Shown: one piece after another, positions 27,923 through 37,617 of the stretch
How positions within the stretch are numbered: the stretch's first letter is position 1
Layout: the number at the start of each line of letters is the position of its first letter
From: Gemmatimonadota bacterium
GTDB lineage: Bacteria > Gemmatimonadota > Gemmatimonadetes > Gemmatimonadales > Gemmatimonadaceae
Length of the DNA stretch: 64,000 nucleotides
Direction: 5' to 3'
NCBI GenBank assembly: GCA_016712265.1
Contig: JADJRJ010000030.1
Span: 558,001-622,000 of the forward strand
Made by a program: the position numbers and the translations under genes
Notes under the pieces: model-generated
Database searches by the model: none
What the model was told of the DNA's origin: nothing
What the model saw: the letters and a program-made list of their open reading frames with translations, nothing else

Positions 27923-29518
27923 ATGGCCGCCTTCCTGCAATCCATCGGGTACCACCACTGGGTCCTGCCAGCGCTTCTGATCCTGCCCACCCTCGGCGCC
28001 CTCGTGGTCTGGGCCCATGGGCGCGCGCTCAAGGGAGCCTCGGATGACCACATGGAAGCCGGCGCCATGACGGCGCGTCGGCTCACCTTCGGGATCCTCC
28101 TGCTCGAATTCGTCATCTCGGCCGGCCTCTGGTGGTCCTTCGATGCGTCATCCGCGGCGTACCAAGCGACGGTCGACTGGCCCTGGATCGACTCCTGGGG
28201 GGTGACGTTTGCCCTCGGCATCGATGGCCTGTCGCTGATGATGGTGCTGCTTACGACGTTCCTCATGCCGCTCGCGATCCTCGGCGGCTGGACGAGCATC
28301 CGGCACAAGGTCCATGCGTACCACGTGTTGATGCTGTTGCTGACCGTGGGGATGCTCGGGGTGTTTGTCGCCCGGGACCTGTTCCTGTTCTATGTGATGT
28401 GGGAAGTCATGCTCATCCCGATGTACTTCATCGTCGGGTTGTGGGGCGGGGAACGCCGCATCTACGCCAGCATCAAGTTCTTCATCTACACGATGGTGGG
28501 CTCGTTGCTCATGCTCATCGCCATCGTGTACCTCGGCTGGCAGGCGGGGTTGCTCGAGGGGAAGCCCAACTTCGCGTACGACGCGATCATGGCCCTCCCG
28601 GAGTTCACCCCGATGGTCTCGTTCTGGTTGTTCGCCGCGTTCTTTGTGGCGTTCGCCGTGAAAGTCCCCATGTTTCCGTTCCACACCTGGTTGCCGGATG
28701 CGCACGTCGAGGCGCCCACGGCAGGTTCGGTGATCCTGGCCGGGGTGTTGCTCAAGCTCGGGACGTACGGCTTCCTCCGCCTGGCCGTACCGCTGTTCCC
28801 GGCCATCGCGCTGCACCCAACCGTCCGCGGCGTGATTATCGGGTTGTCCGTGATCGGCGTGATCTACGGATCGTTGGTGGCGCTGGTGCAACCGGACTTC
28901 AAGAAGCTGGTCGCCTACTCGTCGGTCGCCCACCTCGGCATGGTCATGCTCGGCATCTTCGCCATGACGCGGGAAAGTGTTCAGGGCGCCTTGATGGTCA
29001 TGATCGGCCACGGCATCTCCACCGGGGCGCTGTTCTTCCTCATCGGTATGATCTACGAGCGCAAGCACTCGCGCATCATCGCCGACTACGGCGGCATTGC
29101 GAAGGTGGTGCCGATCTATGCGACGTTGCTGACGATCGTAGCCTTGAGCTCCATTGGTCTGCCGGGCACGAACGGCTTCATCGGCGAGTTTCTGGTAATG
29201 GTCGGCGCGTTCAAGACGGCCCCAATTGCCACCACCCTGTCCGCCCTCGGGGTGATCCTGGCCGCGGCGTATCTGCTCTGGGCCCTGCAGCGGATCCTGT
29301 ACAACCCGCTCGACAAGCCCGCGAACGCGCACCTCACCGACCTCAACTGGCGCGAGATCGGCTTGATGGCGCCACTCATCTTCATGATCCTGTGGATGGG
29401 GATCTACCCCACGCCGGTGCTCTCGCGCATGGAGGCCTCGGTCACCCGCTTCGTCGAACAAGCCGAGGCCAAGGCCGCCGCGCAGTCGATCACCTTCACG
29501 ATGGGGGGAGGGAACTAG
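27923..29518 (+). CDS. nuoM: NADH-quinone oxidoreductase subunit M
   Basis: NuoM is the middle antiporter-like proton pump, with about 14 helices in 531 residues. Key segments are FALGIDGLSLMMVLLT, FYVMWEVMLIPMYFIVG with the essential Glu, VKVPMFPFHTWLPDAHVEAP, and YSSVAHLGMVMLGIF. It starts three bases after nuoL and ends one base before nuoN. Confidence 0.95.
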   Translation: MAAFLQSIGYHHWVLPALLILPTLGALVVWAHGRALKGASDDHMEAGAMTARRLTFGILLLEFVISAGLWWSFDASSAAYQATVDWPWIDSWGVTFALGIDGLSLMMVLLTTFLMPLAILGGWTSIRHKVHAYHVLMLLLTVGMLGVFVARDLFLFYVMWEVMLIPMYFIVGLWGGERRIYASIKFFIYTMVGSLLMLIAIVYLGWQAGLLEGKPNFAYDAIMALPEFTPMVSFWLFAAFFVAFAVKVPMFPFHTWLPDAHVEAPTAGSVILAGVLLKLGTYGFLRLAVPLFPAIALHPTVRGVIIGLSVIGVIYGSLVALVQPDFKKLVAYSSVAHLGMVMLGIFAMTRESVQGALMVMIGHGISTGALFFLIGMIYERKHSRIIADYGGIAKVVPIYATLLTIVALSSIGLPGTNGFIGEFLVMVGAFKTAPIATTLSALGVILAAAYLLWALQRILYNPLDKPANAHLTDLNWREIGLMAPLIFMILWMGIYPTPVLSRMEASVTRFVEQAEAKAAAQSITFTMGGGN

Positions 29519-29519
29519 G

Positions 29520-31046
29520 ATGACCTTCGACCTCTCCATCCCCGGACAACTCGCGGCGGCCATTGGCCCCGAACTGGCCCTGATCACCGGTGCCATGGTC
29601 CTGATGCTCGTCTCCGCCTGGCGACCCGAGAGCGCGGCGCACCAGCGCACGGTGGGACTGGGCAGCATGCTGGTGACCGCCGGCGTTCTGGGCTATGTGC
29701 TGGTCATGGCGCAGCGCGGCGCGACCGCTGGTCCTGGCGTCGTAGCGGTTGACCCCTTCCGCTGGGCGAGTAGCGTGGTCTTCCTCCTCGCAACGCTCAT
29801 CACCCTGGCGCTCGCGGTGGAGTACAACACGCGCGAGGGACTCCATACGGCGGAGGCGCACGTCCTTCTCCTGTTCGCGACCTCGGGCATGATGTTGATG
29901 GCGGCGGCACGCGACCTCATGGTGCTGTTCCTCGGCATCGAGCTCATGTCTATCGCGGTGTATGTGCTCGCCGGCCTCAACCGTCGCTCCAACCGCAGCG
30001 CCGAGGCCGCCCTGAAGTACTTCCTCCTGGGCGCGTTCTCGACCGGATTCCTCCTGTATGGGATCGCCTTGGTGTACGGCGCCACGGGAACGACGAACCT
30101 GACCGAAATCGGCGAGCGCATCAGCCAGTACGACCTCGCGAAGACGCCGATGCTGCTGGTCGGAATCGCGCTGCTCCTTGTGGGTTTCGCGTTCAAGATT
30201 GCCGCTGCGCCCTTCCACATGTGGGCGCCTGACGTGTACGAAGGTGCGCCGACGCCGATCACCGGGTACATGGCGGCCGGGGTCAAGGCCGGCGCTTTTG
30301 CCGCGCTCCTGCGGGTCTGGCTGGAGGCGTTCCCAGGGGCCTACGCCGAATGGCACAAGGCGGTGTGGTGGCTCGCCGCGATCACCATGGTGGTGGGGAA
30401 CGTCGTGGCCCTGCAGCAGCGAAACCTGAAGCGCATGCTGGCCTACTCGAGCATTGCGCATACGGGCTTTATCCTGGTGGCCCTCGCGGCCGGCACGGCG
30501 CAGGCCGCCACGGCCTTCGTCTTCTATCTGCTCGCCTACACCCTGGCGACCATGGGCGCGTTCGCCGTCATGTTGGCGTTAGGCAGTGCCGGCCAACCGC
30601 GCGAGCACATCGAGGACTATCACGGATTGTGGCACGAGCGGCCCGGGCTGGCCCTGGCCATGACGGTGTTCATGCTGGCGCTGCTGGGGTTCCCGATTTT
30701 TGGCGGGATGGGGTTCTTCGCCAAGTGGTACGTCTTGCAAGCGGCCCTGCAGGCGCCCGCGCCCCAGGCTCGACTTGCGGTGATCCTGGTCCTGACCACG
30801 ACCGTGTCCGCCGGGTACTACCTGGGTGTCATCATCGCCATGTTCATGAAGCCGCGGCCCGCCGGTGCGGCGGCGCTGCCCGCCGCGACCGGGATGACGC
30901 GCCTCGTCATCGGGGCATCGGTGGTCGTCATCCTCATCTTCGGAGTGTGGCCGGATCCCCTCGTGCGGCTGGTCAAGCAGCACTCGGCGTTAGGTGGCGC
31001 GGCGACCGCCCAGCCCCCCGCCGCGCAGACGGCGGCCGTTCCATGA
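29520..31046 (+). CDS. nuoN: NADH-quinone oxidoreductase subunit N
   Basis: NuoN is the third antiporter-like pump, next to NuoK. It shows FLGIELMSIAVYVLAG with its glutamate, the ALKYFLLGAFSTGFLLYG block and KIAAAPFHMWAPDVYEGAPTP, typical of the family. Length is 508 residues. Two leucines are encoded by TTA in GTTAGG context. It ends the nuo operon: a GC-rich hairpin follows five bases after the stop. Confidence 0.95.
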   Translation: MTFDLSIPGQLAAAIGPELALITGAMVLMLVSAWRPESAAHQRTVGLGSMLVTAGVLGYVLVMAQRGATAGPGVVAVDPFRWASSVVFLLATLITLALAVEYNTREGLHTAEAHVLLLFATSGMMLMAAARDLMVLFLGIELMSIAVYVLAGLNRRSNRSAEAALKYFLLGAFSTGFLLYGIALVYGATGTTNLTEIGERISQYDLAKTPMLLVGIALLLVGFAFKIAAAPFHMWAPDVYEGAPTPITGYMAAGVKAGAFAALLRVWLEAFPGAYAEWHKAVWWLAAITMVVGNVVALQQRNLKRMLAYSSIAHTGFILVALAAGTAQAATAFVFYLLAYTLATMGAFAVMLALGSAGQPREHIEDYHGLWHERPGLALAMTVFMLALLGFPIFGGMGFFAKWYVLQAALQAPAPQARLAVILVLTTTVSAGYYLGVIIAMFMKPRPAGAAALPAATGMTRLVIGASVVVILIFGVWPDPLVRLVKQHSALGGAATAQPPAAQTAAVP

Positions 31047-31051
31047 CTCCA

Positions 31052-31075
31052 CGGGGCCGCGTCGATGCGGCCCCG
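31052..31075 (+). terminator. GC hairpin at the end of the nuo operon
   Basis: A perfect 9-bp stem (CGGGGCCGC with GCGGCCCCG) encloses a six-base loop. The sequence that follows is CCTCGTTT, so the T-tract is weak. It probably attenuates or ends nuo transcription; Rho or read-through into the next gene cannot be excluded. Confidence 0.55.
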
Positions 31076-31095
31076 CCTCGTTTCCGGTGAATTCC

Positions 31096-32463
31096 ATGAC
31101 CGTCTCTCCCGGCATCTTCAGGCAGTACGACATCCGAGGCATCGTTGACCAGGACCTGACCGTCGAGGCGGCCGAAGCCATTGGCCGCGCCTACGCGGTC
31201 CACCTGCGACGCTCCGGGCGCATGGGTGCTGTGGCGGTCGGGCGCGACAATCGCCCAAGCGGTCCGATGCTGCGCGACGCCCTCGTTCGGGGACTCACCG
31301 AGAGCGGCGTGGACGTCGTCGACATCGGCGTCGTACCCACCCCGCTCCTCTACTGGAGCCTGCATCACGTCGGCGTCGATGGCGGCATCCAGATCACGGG
31401 CTCCCACAACCCGCCCGAATACAATGGGTTCAAGATCTCGGTTGGCCGTGAGTCACTGCACGGCGATGGGATCACCGGGCTGCTGCGCATCCACCACGCG
31501 GGTGAGCGCCTGCACGGTGCGGGGACGGTCCGGCACGAGGAAGTCATCGATCGGTACGTGGACGATGTCGTGGCGCGCATCGGTCCCCTCTCCCGCCGCC
31601 TGAAGGTGGTGTTCGATGCGGGGAACGGCGCCGGGTCCCTGGTGGCCGAGAAGCTGTTTTCGCGGCTTGGGGTCGACGGGACCTACATCTTCTGCGAGAG
31701 CGATGGCACGTTCCCGAACCACCATCCGGACCCGACGGTAGTCGAGAACCTGCACGACATTATCGCCGAGGTCGCGAAGCAGGGTGCCGACCTCGGGATT
31801 GCGTTCGACGGCGACGCCGACCGTATTGGCGTGGTCGACCGGCACGGGGGGATCGTGTGGGGGGATCACATCCTGATCATCTACGCGCGTGATGTGCTGG
31901 CGCGCACCGGGACCGGGCAGTCGATCATCTTCGACGTGAAGTGTTCGCAGGCGCTCCCGGATGCGATCACGGCCGCCGGCGGCGTGCCGGTGATGTGGAA
32001 GACCGGGCACTCACTCATCAAGGACAAGATGAAGGAAGCCCACGCCCCGATCGCCGGGGAAATGTCCGGTCACATGTTCTTCGGCGAGGGGTTCTACGGG
32101 CATGACGATGCCCTCTACGGCGGTGCCCGCCTCCTGCGCATCGTGGCCGATGCCGGGCAACAGGTGGACGAGCTGCTGGCCGATGTTCCCAAGTTTGTCT
32201 CGACGCCCGAGATTCGCGTGGACTGCCCGGAAGAGCGCAAGTTTGCCTTGGTGGCCGAGGCGGCCGCTCACTTCCGCAGCCGCTACGACGTGATCGACGT
32301 GGACGGTGTGCGCGTGCTGTTCGGGGATGGGTGGGGATTGATCCGCGCCTCCAATACCCAGCCCGTCCTGGTCACTCGATACGAAGCCCTGACCGAACCA
32401 CGCCTGACGGCCATCCGGAATGAGATGGAGGGGTGGCTTCGCGCGCAGGGTGTGACCCCCTGA
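31096..32463 (+). CDS. Phosphomannomutase/phosphoglucomutase
   Basis: This alpha-D-phosphohexomutase converts hexose 6-phosphates to 1-phosphates for nucleotide-sugar and LPS synthesis. The catalytic phosphoserine loop TGSHNPPEYNG, the metal-binding DGDADRIG, the sugar-binding GEMSGHMFF and the phosphate-binding RASNTQPVLVTR are all present. The ATG at 31096 precedes the conserved FRQYDIRG by ten residues and gives 455 residues. The frame is open upstream through the hairpin, but without similarity. Mannose versus glucose preference cannot be told (ManB/AlgC-type family). Confidence 0.92.
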   Translation: MTVSPGIFRQYDIRGIVDQDLTVEAAEAIGRAYAVHLRRSGRMGAVAVGRDNRPSGPMLRDALVRGLTESGVDVVDIGVVPTPLLYWSLHHVGVDGGIQITGSHNPPEYNGFKISVGRESLHGDGITGLLRIHHAGERLHGAGTVRHEEVIDRYVDDVVARIGPLSRRLKVVFDAGNGAGSLVAEKLFSRLGVDGTYIFCESDGTFPNHHPDPTVVENLHDIIAEVAKQGADLGIAFDGDADRIGVVDRHGGIVWGDHILIIYARDVLARTGTGQSIIFDVKCSQALPDAITAAGGVPVMWKTGHSLIKDKMKEAHAPIAGEMSGHMFFGEGFYGHDDALYGGARLLRIVADAGQQVDELLADVPKFVSTPEIRVDCPEERKFALVAEAAAHFRSRYDVIDVDGVRVLFGDGWGLIRASNTQPVLVTRYEALTEPRLTAIRNEMEGWLRAQGVTP

Positions 32464-32464
32464 C

Positions 32465-34936
32465 GTGACGAAACGGCGGCTCGGACTGACCATCGGTCTC
32501 TCGGTCGCGGCGTGCCTGCTGGTGGGCCGCGTGGTGGCGGGATGGCTGGTGGAGTATCGCTGGTATGAGTCACTCGGCGCCGCCAATGTGTTTTGGGCGA
32601 CCACGTCAAACCTGGCACTGTTGCGTGGTACGGCCTTTCTCGCCGGGACCGTTCTCTGTTTCCTGAACCTCTACGCCGTCCGCTTCTCGATCGTCTCGGT
32701 CATCCTGCCTCGTCGCGTGGGCAACCTTGAGATCGGCGAGGAGCTGCCCGGGCGGTCGCTCGTGCTCGTCGTGCTGGTCATTTCCGTCGCGTTAGGCGCG
32801 GTGCTGGCGCTCCCACAGGGCGACTGGGTCTCCCTCGATCTCGTGCGCCACGGGGAGTCGTTCCGCGAGAGTGAGCCGTACTTCGGCTACGACCTGGCGT
32901 TTTGGGTGTATTGGCTGCCGATTGAGGAGTCCTTTCACGCGTGGGCGACCCTCGCCCTCCTTGTGGTGGGTGCCGTGGTGGTGCTGCTGTACGCGCTCAC
33001 CCCAAGCTTGCGTTGGTCCGAGGGACGCCTCCGCGTATCGGGGCACGTGCGCCGCCACCTGCTGCTGCTGCTCAGTCTCCTCCTCCTGCTGATGGCGTGG
33101 AGCTATCGATTGGACGCCCTCGGCCTCCTGTTGGACGGGAAAGGGACCGGACGGGCCTTTCTCGCCCTCGATCACCGGGTCGGGATTCCGGCGCGGCTGC
33201 TCCTGGCCATGGGCTCCGTGGTGTGTGCGATGCTCGTGGCCTGGGCGGGTTGGGTCGGGCAGGTCCGAGTGGTCCTGGTGGCGCTCGCGGTCTGGGCGAT
33301 TTCTTCGCTCGGCGCGCGGCAGCTGGCCCCCGCTCTGGCGTCCCGGTACATGCAGCCGGCGGACCCCGAGCTGCGCGATCGTCCGTATCGTGCGACGCGT
33401 GCCGCGTTTTCACGCCGGGCATTCGATGTCGAGCGCCTCGACGCGCGCGATACGCTGCGATCGAGCGCCGTCGCCATGTCGCCCCCGGCGATGAGCCTGT
33501 GGGACACGGAGGCCGTTCGCCGGTCGGCCGCGAGCTGGGGAACCGCCGGACAACCTGAGGCAAGCATCGGCTGGGCGCTGCGGGGCGGGCAGCCGCATGC
33601 GTTGGTCGTGCAGCGGTCCGTGGGACCGACCGGGAGCGACCACCCGGAGGTGACGCTGGCCAATGTCATGCATCGCGCGGGTGATGGCCAGTTGCAGCGC
33701 TATACAGACTTCCTGGATCAGGCGCCGCGGCTGCCCCCGCTGGCCGTCGGCGACAGTATCACCGAAGGCAGTGTGGTGTCGGACTCCGCCAACGGGATCG
33801 CCGCGCCACGGCTCGAGACCCTCGCGGCGCGGATCGTCCACGCGTGGGGGCTCCAGAATCCTCGCCTCCTGCAGGCGCAGTCCACGTTTGGTCCCGCGCG
33901 CCTGGTGCGCATTCGCAACGTGCGCGACCGCGTGGAGCGCCTGTTTCCCTTCTTCATCGCCGGAAATCGCGTCCTGCCGTTCCTCGTGCGCGACTCCCTG
34001 TGGTGGGGCGTACACCTGTATGCGGCGTCCAGCCACTATCCCTTGAGTGAGCCGATCGTGCTCGCACAGCACGACGTGAGTTACTTCAAGCACGCCGGTG
34101 TGGCGATCGTGAACGCCCACTCCGGACGCGTGTTCGCCCTCCGTCCCGCCGAAGCGGACCCCGTGGCGCGCAGCTGGTATCGACGATTTCCCGAGCTGTT
34201 CACCGCCTCGAACGCGATGACCGAGGAGTTCCTGCGACAACTGCCTCCTCCGGTGGACGGTATCCTCGCGCAGGCCAGGGCGTTTTCCCGTTTCGGTAGA
34301 CGCGGTGATGCGCTTGTCCCCGCGTCACAGCTCACCCGCGACATGGGGGCCGACTCGGGGTTTGCGTTCCCCGGGCTTACGCCGTATGTGGACGTCCCAC
34401 GGCAGCGTCTCGCCGTGGCGTATCCCGTGGTCGATCCGACGGATCGGTTGCGCGGCGTCATCATCGGCTCCGGGGGCGCCGACGTCCACACGGCATGGGT
34501 CCCGCTCCTGGGGGCGGATCGACGCTGGCGCGACATTGCCACCGCCATGCGACAGGCGCTGGACTCTGTCGCCGCCGCGGCGCGGGGCGAATCGGGCCGG
34601 CTGCTCAGGGGACCCATCCACCTGGGAATTCACGACAACGCCTTGGTGCCGGTGCAGGCGCTCTACGAGTGGCCGGCTGATCGCGCGCCTCTCCTGCGGA
34701 GTGCCGCCGTGTGGGTCGGCGATGGCATACGCGTTGGCCGCACGCTGGAAGCCGCCTTGGGCTTTCCGGAGCCGGCTACTGGCGACGGCCCCCTGGGCCC
34801 CGAGGAGTTTCGACGTCGAGCGGCCGAGTTGTACGCACGAATGGATGACGCCTTGAGCCGTCGCGATATGGTGGCTTTCGGCGAGAACTGGAGCTTGTTG
34901 GGGCAACTGCTCCGGGGCGGCGCCCGCGCGCCTTGA
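32465..34936 (+). CDS. UPF0182 family membrane protein
   Basis: This conserved membrane protein has no established function. It has six or seven N-terminal hydrophobic helices (to about residue 290), beginning with the family-typical WLVEYRWYESLGAANVFW segment. A long soluble domain follows, with the conserved VRDSLWWGVHLYAASSHYPLSEPI and the YFKHAGVAIVNAHSGRV region. At 823 residues it is somewhat shorter than actinobacterial members. The GTG start lies one base after the mutase stop, so the two are likely co-transcribed. Confidence 0.85.
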   Translation: MTKRRLGLTIGLSVAACLLVGRVVAGWLVEYRWYESLGAANVFWATTSNLALLRGTAFLAGTVLCFLNLYAVRFSIVSVILPRRVGNLEIGEELPGRSLVLVVLVISVALGAVLALPQGDWVSLDLVRHGESFRESEPYFGYDLAFWVYWLPIEESFHAWATLALLVVGAVVVLLYALTPSLRWSEGRLRVSGHVRRHLLLLLSLLLLLMAWSYRLDALGLLLDGKGTGRAFLALDHRVGIPARLLLAMGSVVCAMLVAWAGWVGQVRVVLVALAVWAISSLGARQLAPALASRYMQPADPELRDRPYRATRAAFSRRAFDVERLDARDTLRSSAVAMSPPAMSLWDTEAVRRSAASWGTAGQPEASIGWALRGGQPHALVVQRSVGPTGSDHPEVTLANVMHRAGDGQLQRYTDFLDQAPRLPPLAVGDSITEGSVVSDSANGIAAPRLETLAARIVHAWGLQNPRLLQAQSTFGPARLVRIRNVRDRVERLFPFFIAGNRVLPFLVRDSLWWGVHLYAASSHYPLSEPIVLAQHDVSYFKHAGVAIVNAHSGRVFALRPAEADPVARSWYRRFPELFTASNAMTEEFLRQLPPPVDGILAQARAFSRFGRRGDALVPASQLTRDMGADSGFAFPGLTPYVDVPRQRLAVAYPVVDPTDRLRGVIIGSGGADVHTAWVPLLGADRRWRDIATAMRQALDSVAAAARGESGRLLRGPIHLGIHDNALVPVQALYEWPADRAPLLRSAAVWVGDGIRVGRTLEAALGFPEPATGDGPLGPEEFRRRAAELYARMDDALSRRDMVAFGENWSLLGQLLRGGARAP

Positions 34937-34961
34937 TGGGGGTCACGGCCCCCGATAGCTT
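34933..34961 (+). promoter_or_regulatory. Promoter of sucCD
   Basis: TTGATG at 34933-34938, overlapping the UPF0182 stop, and TAGCTT at 34956-34961 are 17 bases apart. The predicted start near 34968 gives a leader of about 70 bases. Confidence 0.5.
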
Positions 34962-34984
34962 GCGCCGGCTGGCATGCTGACGAC

Positions 34985-35004
34985 TCGGGACGAGGATGTC
35001 CCGA
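34985..35004 (+). other. Hairpin in the sucC leader
   Basis: A perfect 7-bp stem (TCGGGAC with GTCCCGA) closes a GAGGAT loop 36 bases before the sucC start. The purine-rich loop resembles a Shine-Dalgarno sequence. It is too small to call a known riboswitch; a protein or translational control site is possible. Confidence 0.35.
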
Positions 35005-35040
35005 CCGGCGCCCGGCACCCCGTCCTTCCACGGAGAACGC

Positions 35041-36186
35041 GTGAACATCCACGAATACCAGGCGAAGGAAATCCTTCGCGCCCTTGGTGTGCCGATCCCC
35101 GCCGGGGAGGTGGCCACAACGGCGGACGAGGCCGAGGCGATTGCCCGGCGCATCGGCAGCCAGGTTGTCGTCAAGGCACAGGTCCACGCCGGAGGCCGCG
35201 GCAAGGCGGGCGGCGTCAAGCTGGCGAAAACGCCACAGGAGGCTCGCGAGAAGGCTGCCGCGATCCTGGGCATGGAGATCAAGGGACTCGTGGTACAAAA
35301 GGTCCTGGTCACCGCAGCTTCTGATATCGCGAGCGAAGCCTACGTTGGCATCATCCTGGACCGGGCCACGAAGAAGCCGGTCTTCATGGTGAGTCCGGCC
35401 GGCGGCATCGACATCGAGGAGGTGGCCGCCACCACCCCCGAGAAGATCCTCAAGCTTCCCATCGACACGCGGTATGGCCTGCTGCCGTACCAGGCGATGC
35501 GGCTCGGGTTCTTCCTCTACGAGGACCTGACGAAGGCGCGCGCGGCGGCGAAGATCATGGGGCAGCTCTACACCGCGTTCATGCAGAGCGGATGTTCGCT
35601 CGCGGAGATCAACCCGCTCATCGTCGACACCGCCGGGCAGGTGGTAGCCCTCGACGCCAAGATGGGCATCGACGACAATGAACTGGACCGGCGTCCTGCC
35701 ATCGCGGCGCTGCGGGACGAGTCTGCGGAAGAGCCCTCCGAGGTGACCGCGCGCAACGCCAACCTGACCTTTATCAAGTTGGACGGCAACGTCGGCTGCT
35801 GTGTCAACGGCGCCGGGCTGGCCATGGCCACCATGGACCTGGTGAAATACTACGGCGGCGACCCCGCGAACTTCCTGGACATCGGCGGGTCGTCCAACCC
35901 GGAAAAGGTGGTGAACGCACTGCGCATCATCACGTCCGATCCCAACGTGAAGTGCATCCTGTTCAACATCTTCGGTGGCATCACCCGCACCGACGATGTC
36001 GCGAACGGGATCGTGACCGCCACCAAACAGAACCCGCTCAAGGTCCCGATCGTGATTCGCCTGACGGGCACCAACGAGGAAATTGCCATGAAGATCCTGA
36101 CCGAGAACGGCTTCGCCGCCTCGAGTGACATGGATGAGGCCGTCCGCCAGGCGGTGGCACTCGCCACCGGGGGGAAGGCCGCATGA
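35041..36186 (+). CDS. sucC: Succinyl-CoA synthetase beta subunit
   Basis: SucC is the nucleotide- and succinate-binding ATP-grasp subunit. Evidence includes NIHEYQAKEIL at the N-terminus, KAQVHAGGRGKAGGVK, the LAEINPLIVD segment, and LTGTNEEI near the C-terminus. The GTG start preceded by GGAGA gives 381 residues and fits the family. The frame is open further upstream but only into the leader hairpin. It overlaps sucD by four bases. Confidence 0.95.
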   Translation: MNIHEYQAKEILRALGVPIPAGEVATTADEAEAIARRIGSQVVVKAQVHAGGRGKAGGVKLAKTPQEAREKAAAILGMEIKGLVVQKVLVTAASDIASEAYVGIILDRATKKPVFMVSPAGGIDIEEVAATTPEKILKLPIDTRYGLLPYQAMRLGFFLYEDLTKARAAAKIMGQLYTAFMQSGCSLAEINPLIVDTAGQVVALDAKMGIDDNELDRRPAIAALRDESAEEPSEVTARNANLTFIKLDGNVGCCVNGAGLAMATMDLVKYYGGDPANFLDIGGSSNPEKVVNALRIITSDPNVKCILFNIFGGITRTDDVANGIVTATKQNPLKVPIVIRLTGTNEEIAMKILTENGFAASSDMDEAVRQAVALATGGKAA

Positions 36187-37055
36187 GCGTCTTCATCGAC
36201 AAGGGCACGCGACTCCTCGTCCAGGGGATCACCGGCCGCGACGGCTCGTTTCACGCGAAGCAGATGATGGAATACGGCACCCAGGTCGTCGGTGGCGTGA
36301 CACCGGGCAAGGGCGGCCAGATGTTCGAGGGGAGTGTGCCGATCTTCAATACGGTCGCAGCGGCCGTGGCGGCCACGGGGGCCAACACCACGGTGATCTA
36401 CGTGCCGCCGATGTTCGCGGCGGACGCGATCATGGAGGCGGCGGACGCGGGGCTCCAGCTGATCGTGGCGATCACTGAGGGGGTCCCGGTGCTCGACATG
36501 ACGCGCGTGCACCCGTTCGTGAAGGAACGCGGCGTCCGGCTCATCGGTCCCAATTGCCCCGGACTCATCACGCCGGGTGCGGCCAAGGTCGGGATCATCC
36601 CGGGCCGCATCTGTACCCCGGGCCCGGTGGGTGTCGTGTCCCGGTCCGGCACGCTGACCTATGAAATCGTCTACCAGCTCACTCGCGCGGGCATTGGCCA
36701 GACCACCTGCGTGGGGATCGGCGGGGACCCCATCAATGGCACGAACTTCATTGACTGTCTCGCTGCGTTTGAAGCAGATCCGGCGACGCAGGTCGTCTGC
36801 ATGATGGGCGAAATCGGTGGGACCGACGAGCAGGAGGCGGCCGAGTTCGTCCGAACGCGCATGTCCAAACCGGTCGTTGGGTTCATTGCTGGCCAGACGG
36901 CGCCGCCGGGACGCCGGATGGGACACGCGGGAGCGATCATTTCTGGCTCCTCTGGAACTGCGGCAGAGAAGGTGGCGGCTTTCGAGGCCGCAGGGATGGG
37001 AGTTGCCAAGCGACCGATCGACTTTGTCGACCTGGTCCGGGCTCGGCTGAAGTAG
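36183..37055 (+). CDS. sucD: Succinyl-CoA synthetase alpha subunit
   Basis: SucD binds CoA and carries the phosphorylated histidine. It shows VQGITGRDGSFHAKQM, VYVPPMFAADAI, the CPGLITPG segment, and GHAGAIISGSSGTAAEK with the active His near residue 246. Length is 290 residues. Together with sucC it makes the substrate-level phosphorylation step of the TCA cycle. Confidence 0.95.
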   Translation: MSVFIDKGTRLLVQGITGRDGSFHAKQMMEYGTQVVGGVTPGKGGQMFEGSVPIFNTVAAAVAATGANTTVIYVPPMFAADAIMEAADAGLQLIVAITEGVPVLDMTRVHPFVKERGVRLIGPNCPGLITPGAAKVGIIPGRICTPGPVGVVSRSGTLTYEIVYQLTRAGIGQTTCVGIGGDPINGTNFIDCLAAFEADPATQVVCMMGEIGGTDEQEAAEFVRTRMSKPVVGFIAGQTAPPGRRMGHAGAIISGSSGTAAEKVAAFEAAGMGVAKRPIDFVDLVRARLK

Positions 37056-37066
37056 CACATGCACCC

Positions 37067-37084
37067 GGGCTCGGCGTCGAGCCC
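37067..37084 (+). other. Short hairpin between sucD and ndk
   Basis: GGGCTC pairs with GAGCCC across a six-base loop. No T-run follows, so it is at most an attenuator. Confidence 0.3.
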
Positions 37085-37120
37085 AGGCTCACATTGGAAA
37101 CCAGATACAGGTGACGTGAT

Positions 37121-37540
37121 ATGGCTGGGAACAGGACGTTGACGATCATCAAGCCCGACGCATTTGGCGCCGGCAAGGCAGGGAAGGTCATCGCCCACCT
37201 CGAGACCGGTGGGTTTCGGGTGGTGGCCGCGCGGGTCATGCACCTGTCGACCGCTCAGGCGGAGGAGTTCTACGGGGTACATCGCGAGCGCCCGTTTTTC
37301 CGGTCGCTGGTCTCGTTCATGACCTCCGGGAAGTGCATGCCCATGATCCTGGAGAAGGCGGACGCCGTGGCCGAGCTACGCCGAGCCATTGGGGCAACGG
37401 ACCCCGCAGAGGCCGCGGAGGGGACCGTTCGCAAGCTCTACGCCGAGTCGAAGGAACGGAACGCCATCCACGCATCAGATTCGGACGAGAATGCGGTCCG
37501 GGAGTCCCGTTTTTTCTTCGCGGAAGCGGAAACGCTATAG
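37121..37540 (+). CDS. ndk: Nucleoside diphosphate kinase
   Basis: Ndk equilibrates nucleoside di- and triphosphates through a phosphohistidine. TIIKPDA near residue 8 and catalytic His117 in NAIHASDS are in place, with the PFF loop near residue 58. Length is 139 residues. It follows sucD by 65 bases, a frequent pairing because Ndk uses the GTP or ATP made by succinyl-CoA synthetase. Confidence 0.95.
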   Translation: MAGNRTLTIIKPDAFGAGKAGKVIAHLETGGFRVVAARVMHLSTAQAEEFYGVHRERPFFRSLVSFMTSGKCMPMILEKADAVAELRRAIGATDPAEAAEGTVRKLYAESKERNAIHASDSDENAVRESRFFFAEAETL

Positions 37541-37580
37541 GCCTCCGTCGAGGCGGCGTAAGTCTGTAATTCCCAGTAAC

Positions 37581-37609
37581 TTGAAACTCATAGCCCGGCA
37601 CCCTAGATT
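37581..37609 (+). promoter_or_regulatory. Promoter of the DUF177-rpmF-fab cluster
   Basis: TTGAAA at 37581-37586 and TAGATT at 37604-37609 are separated by 17 bases. The -10 box is only eight bases from the ATG and there is no Shine-Dalgarno sequence, so the mRNA is predicted to be leaderless. Confidence 0.55.
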
Positions 37610-37617
37610 GCTGGGCT

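Noticed and set aside
31052..31075. Full-strength intrinsic terminator after nuoN
   Set aside because: The stem is perfect but the downstream T-run is weak, so I list it only as a likely attenuating hairpin.
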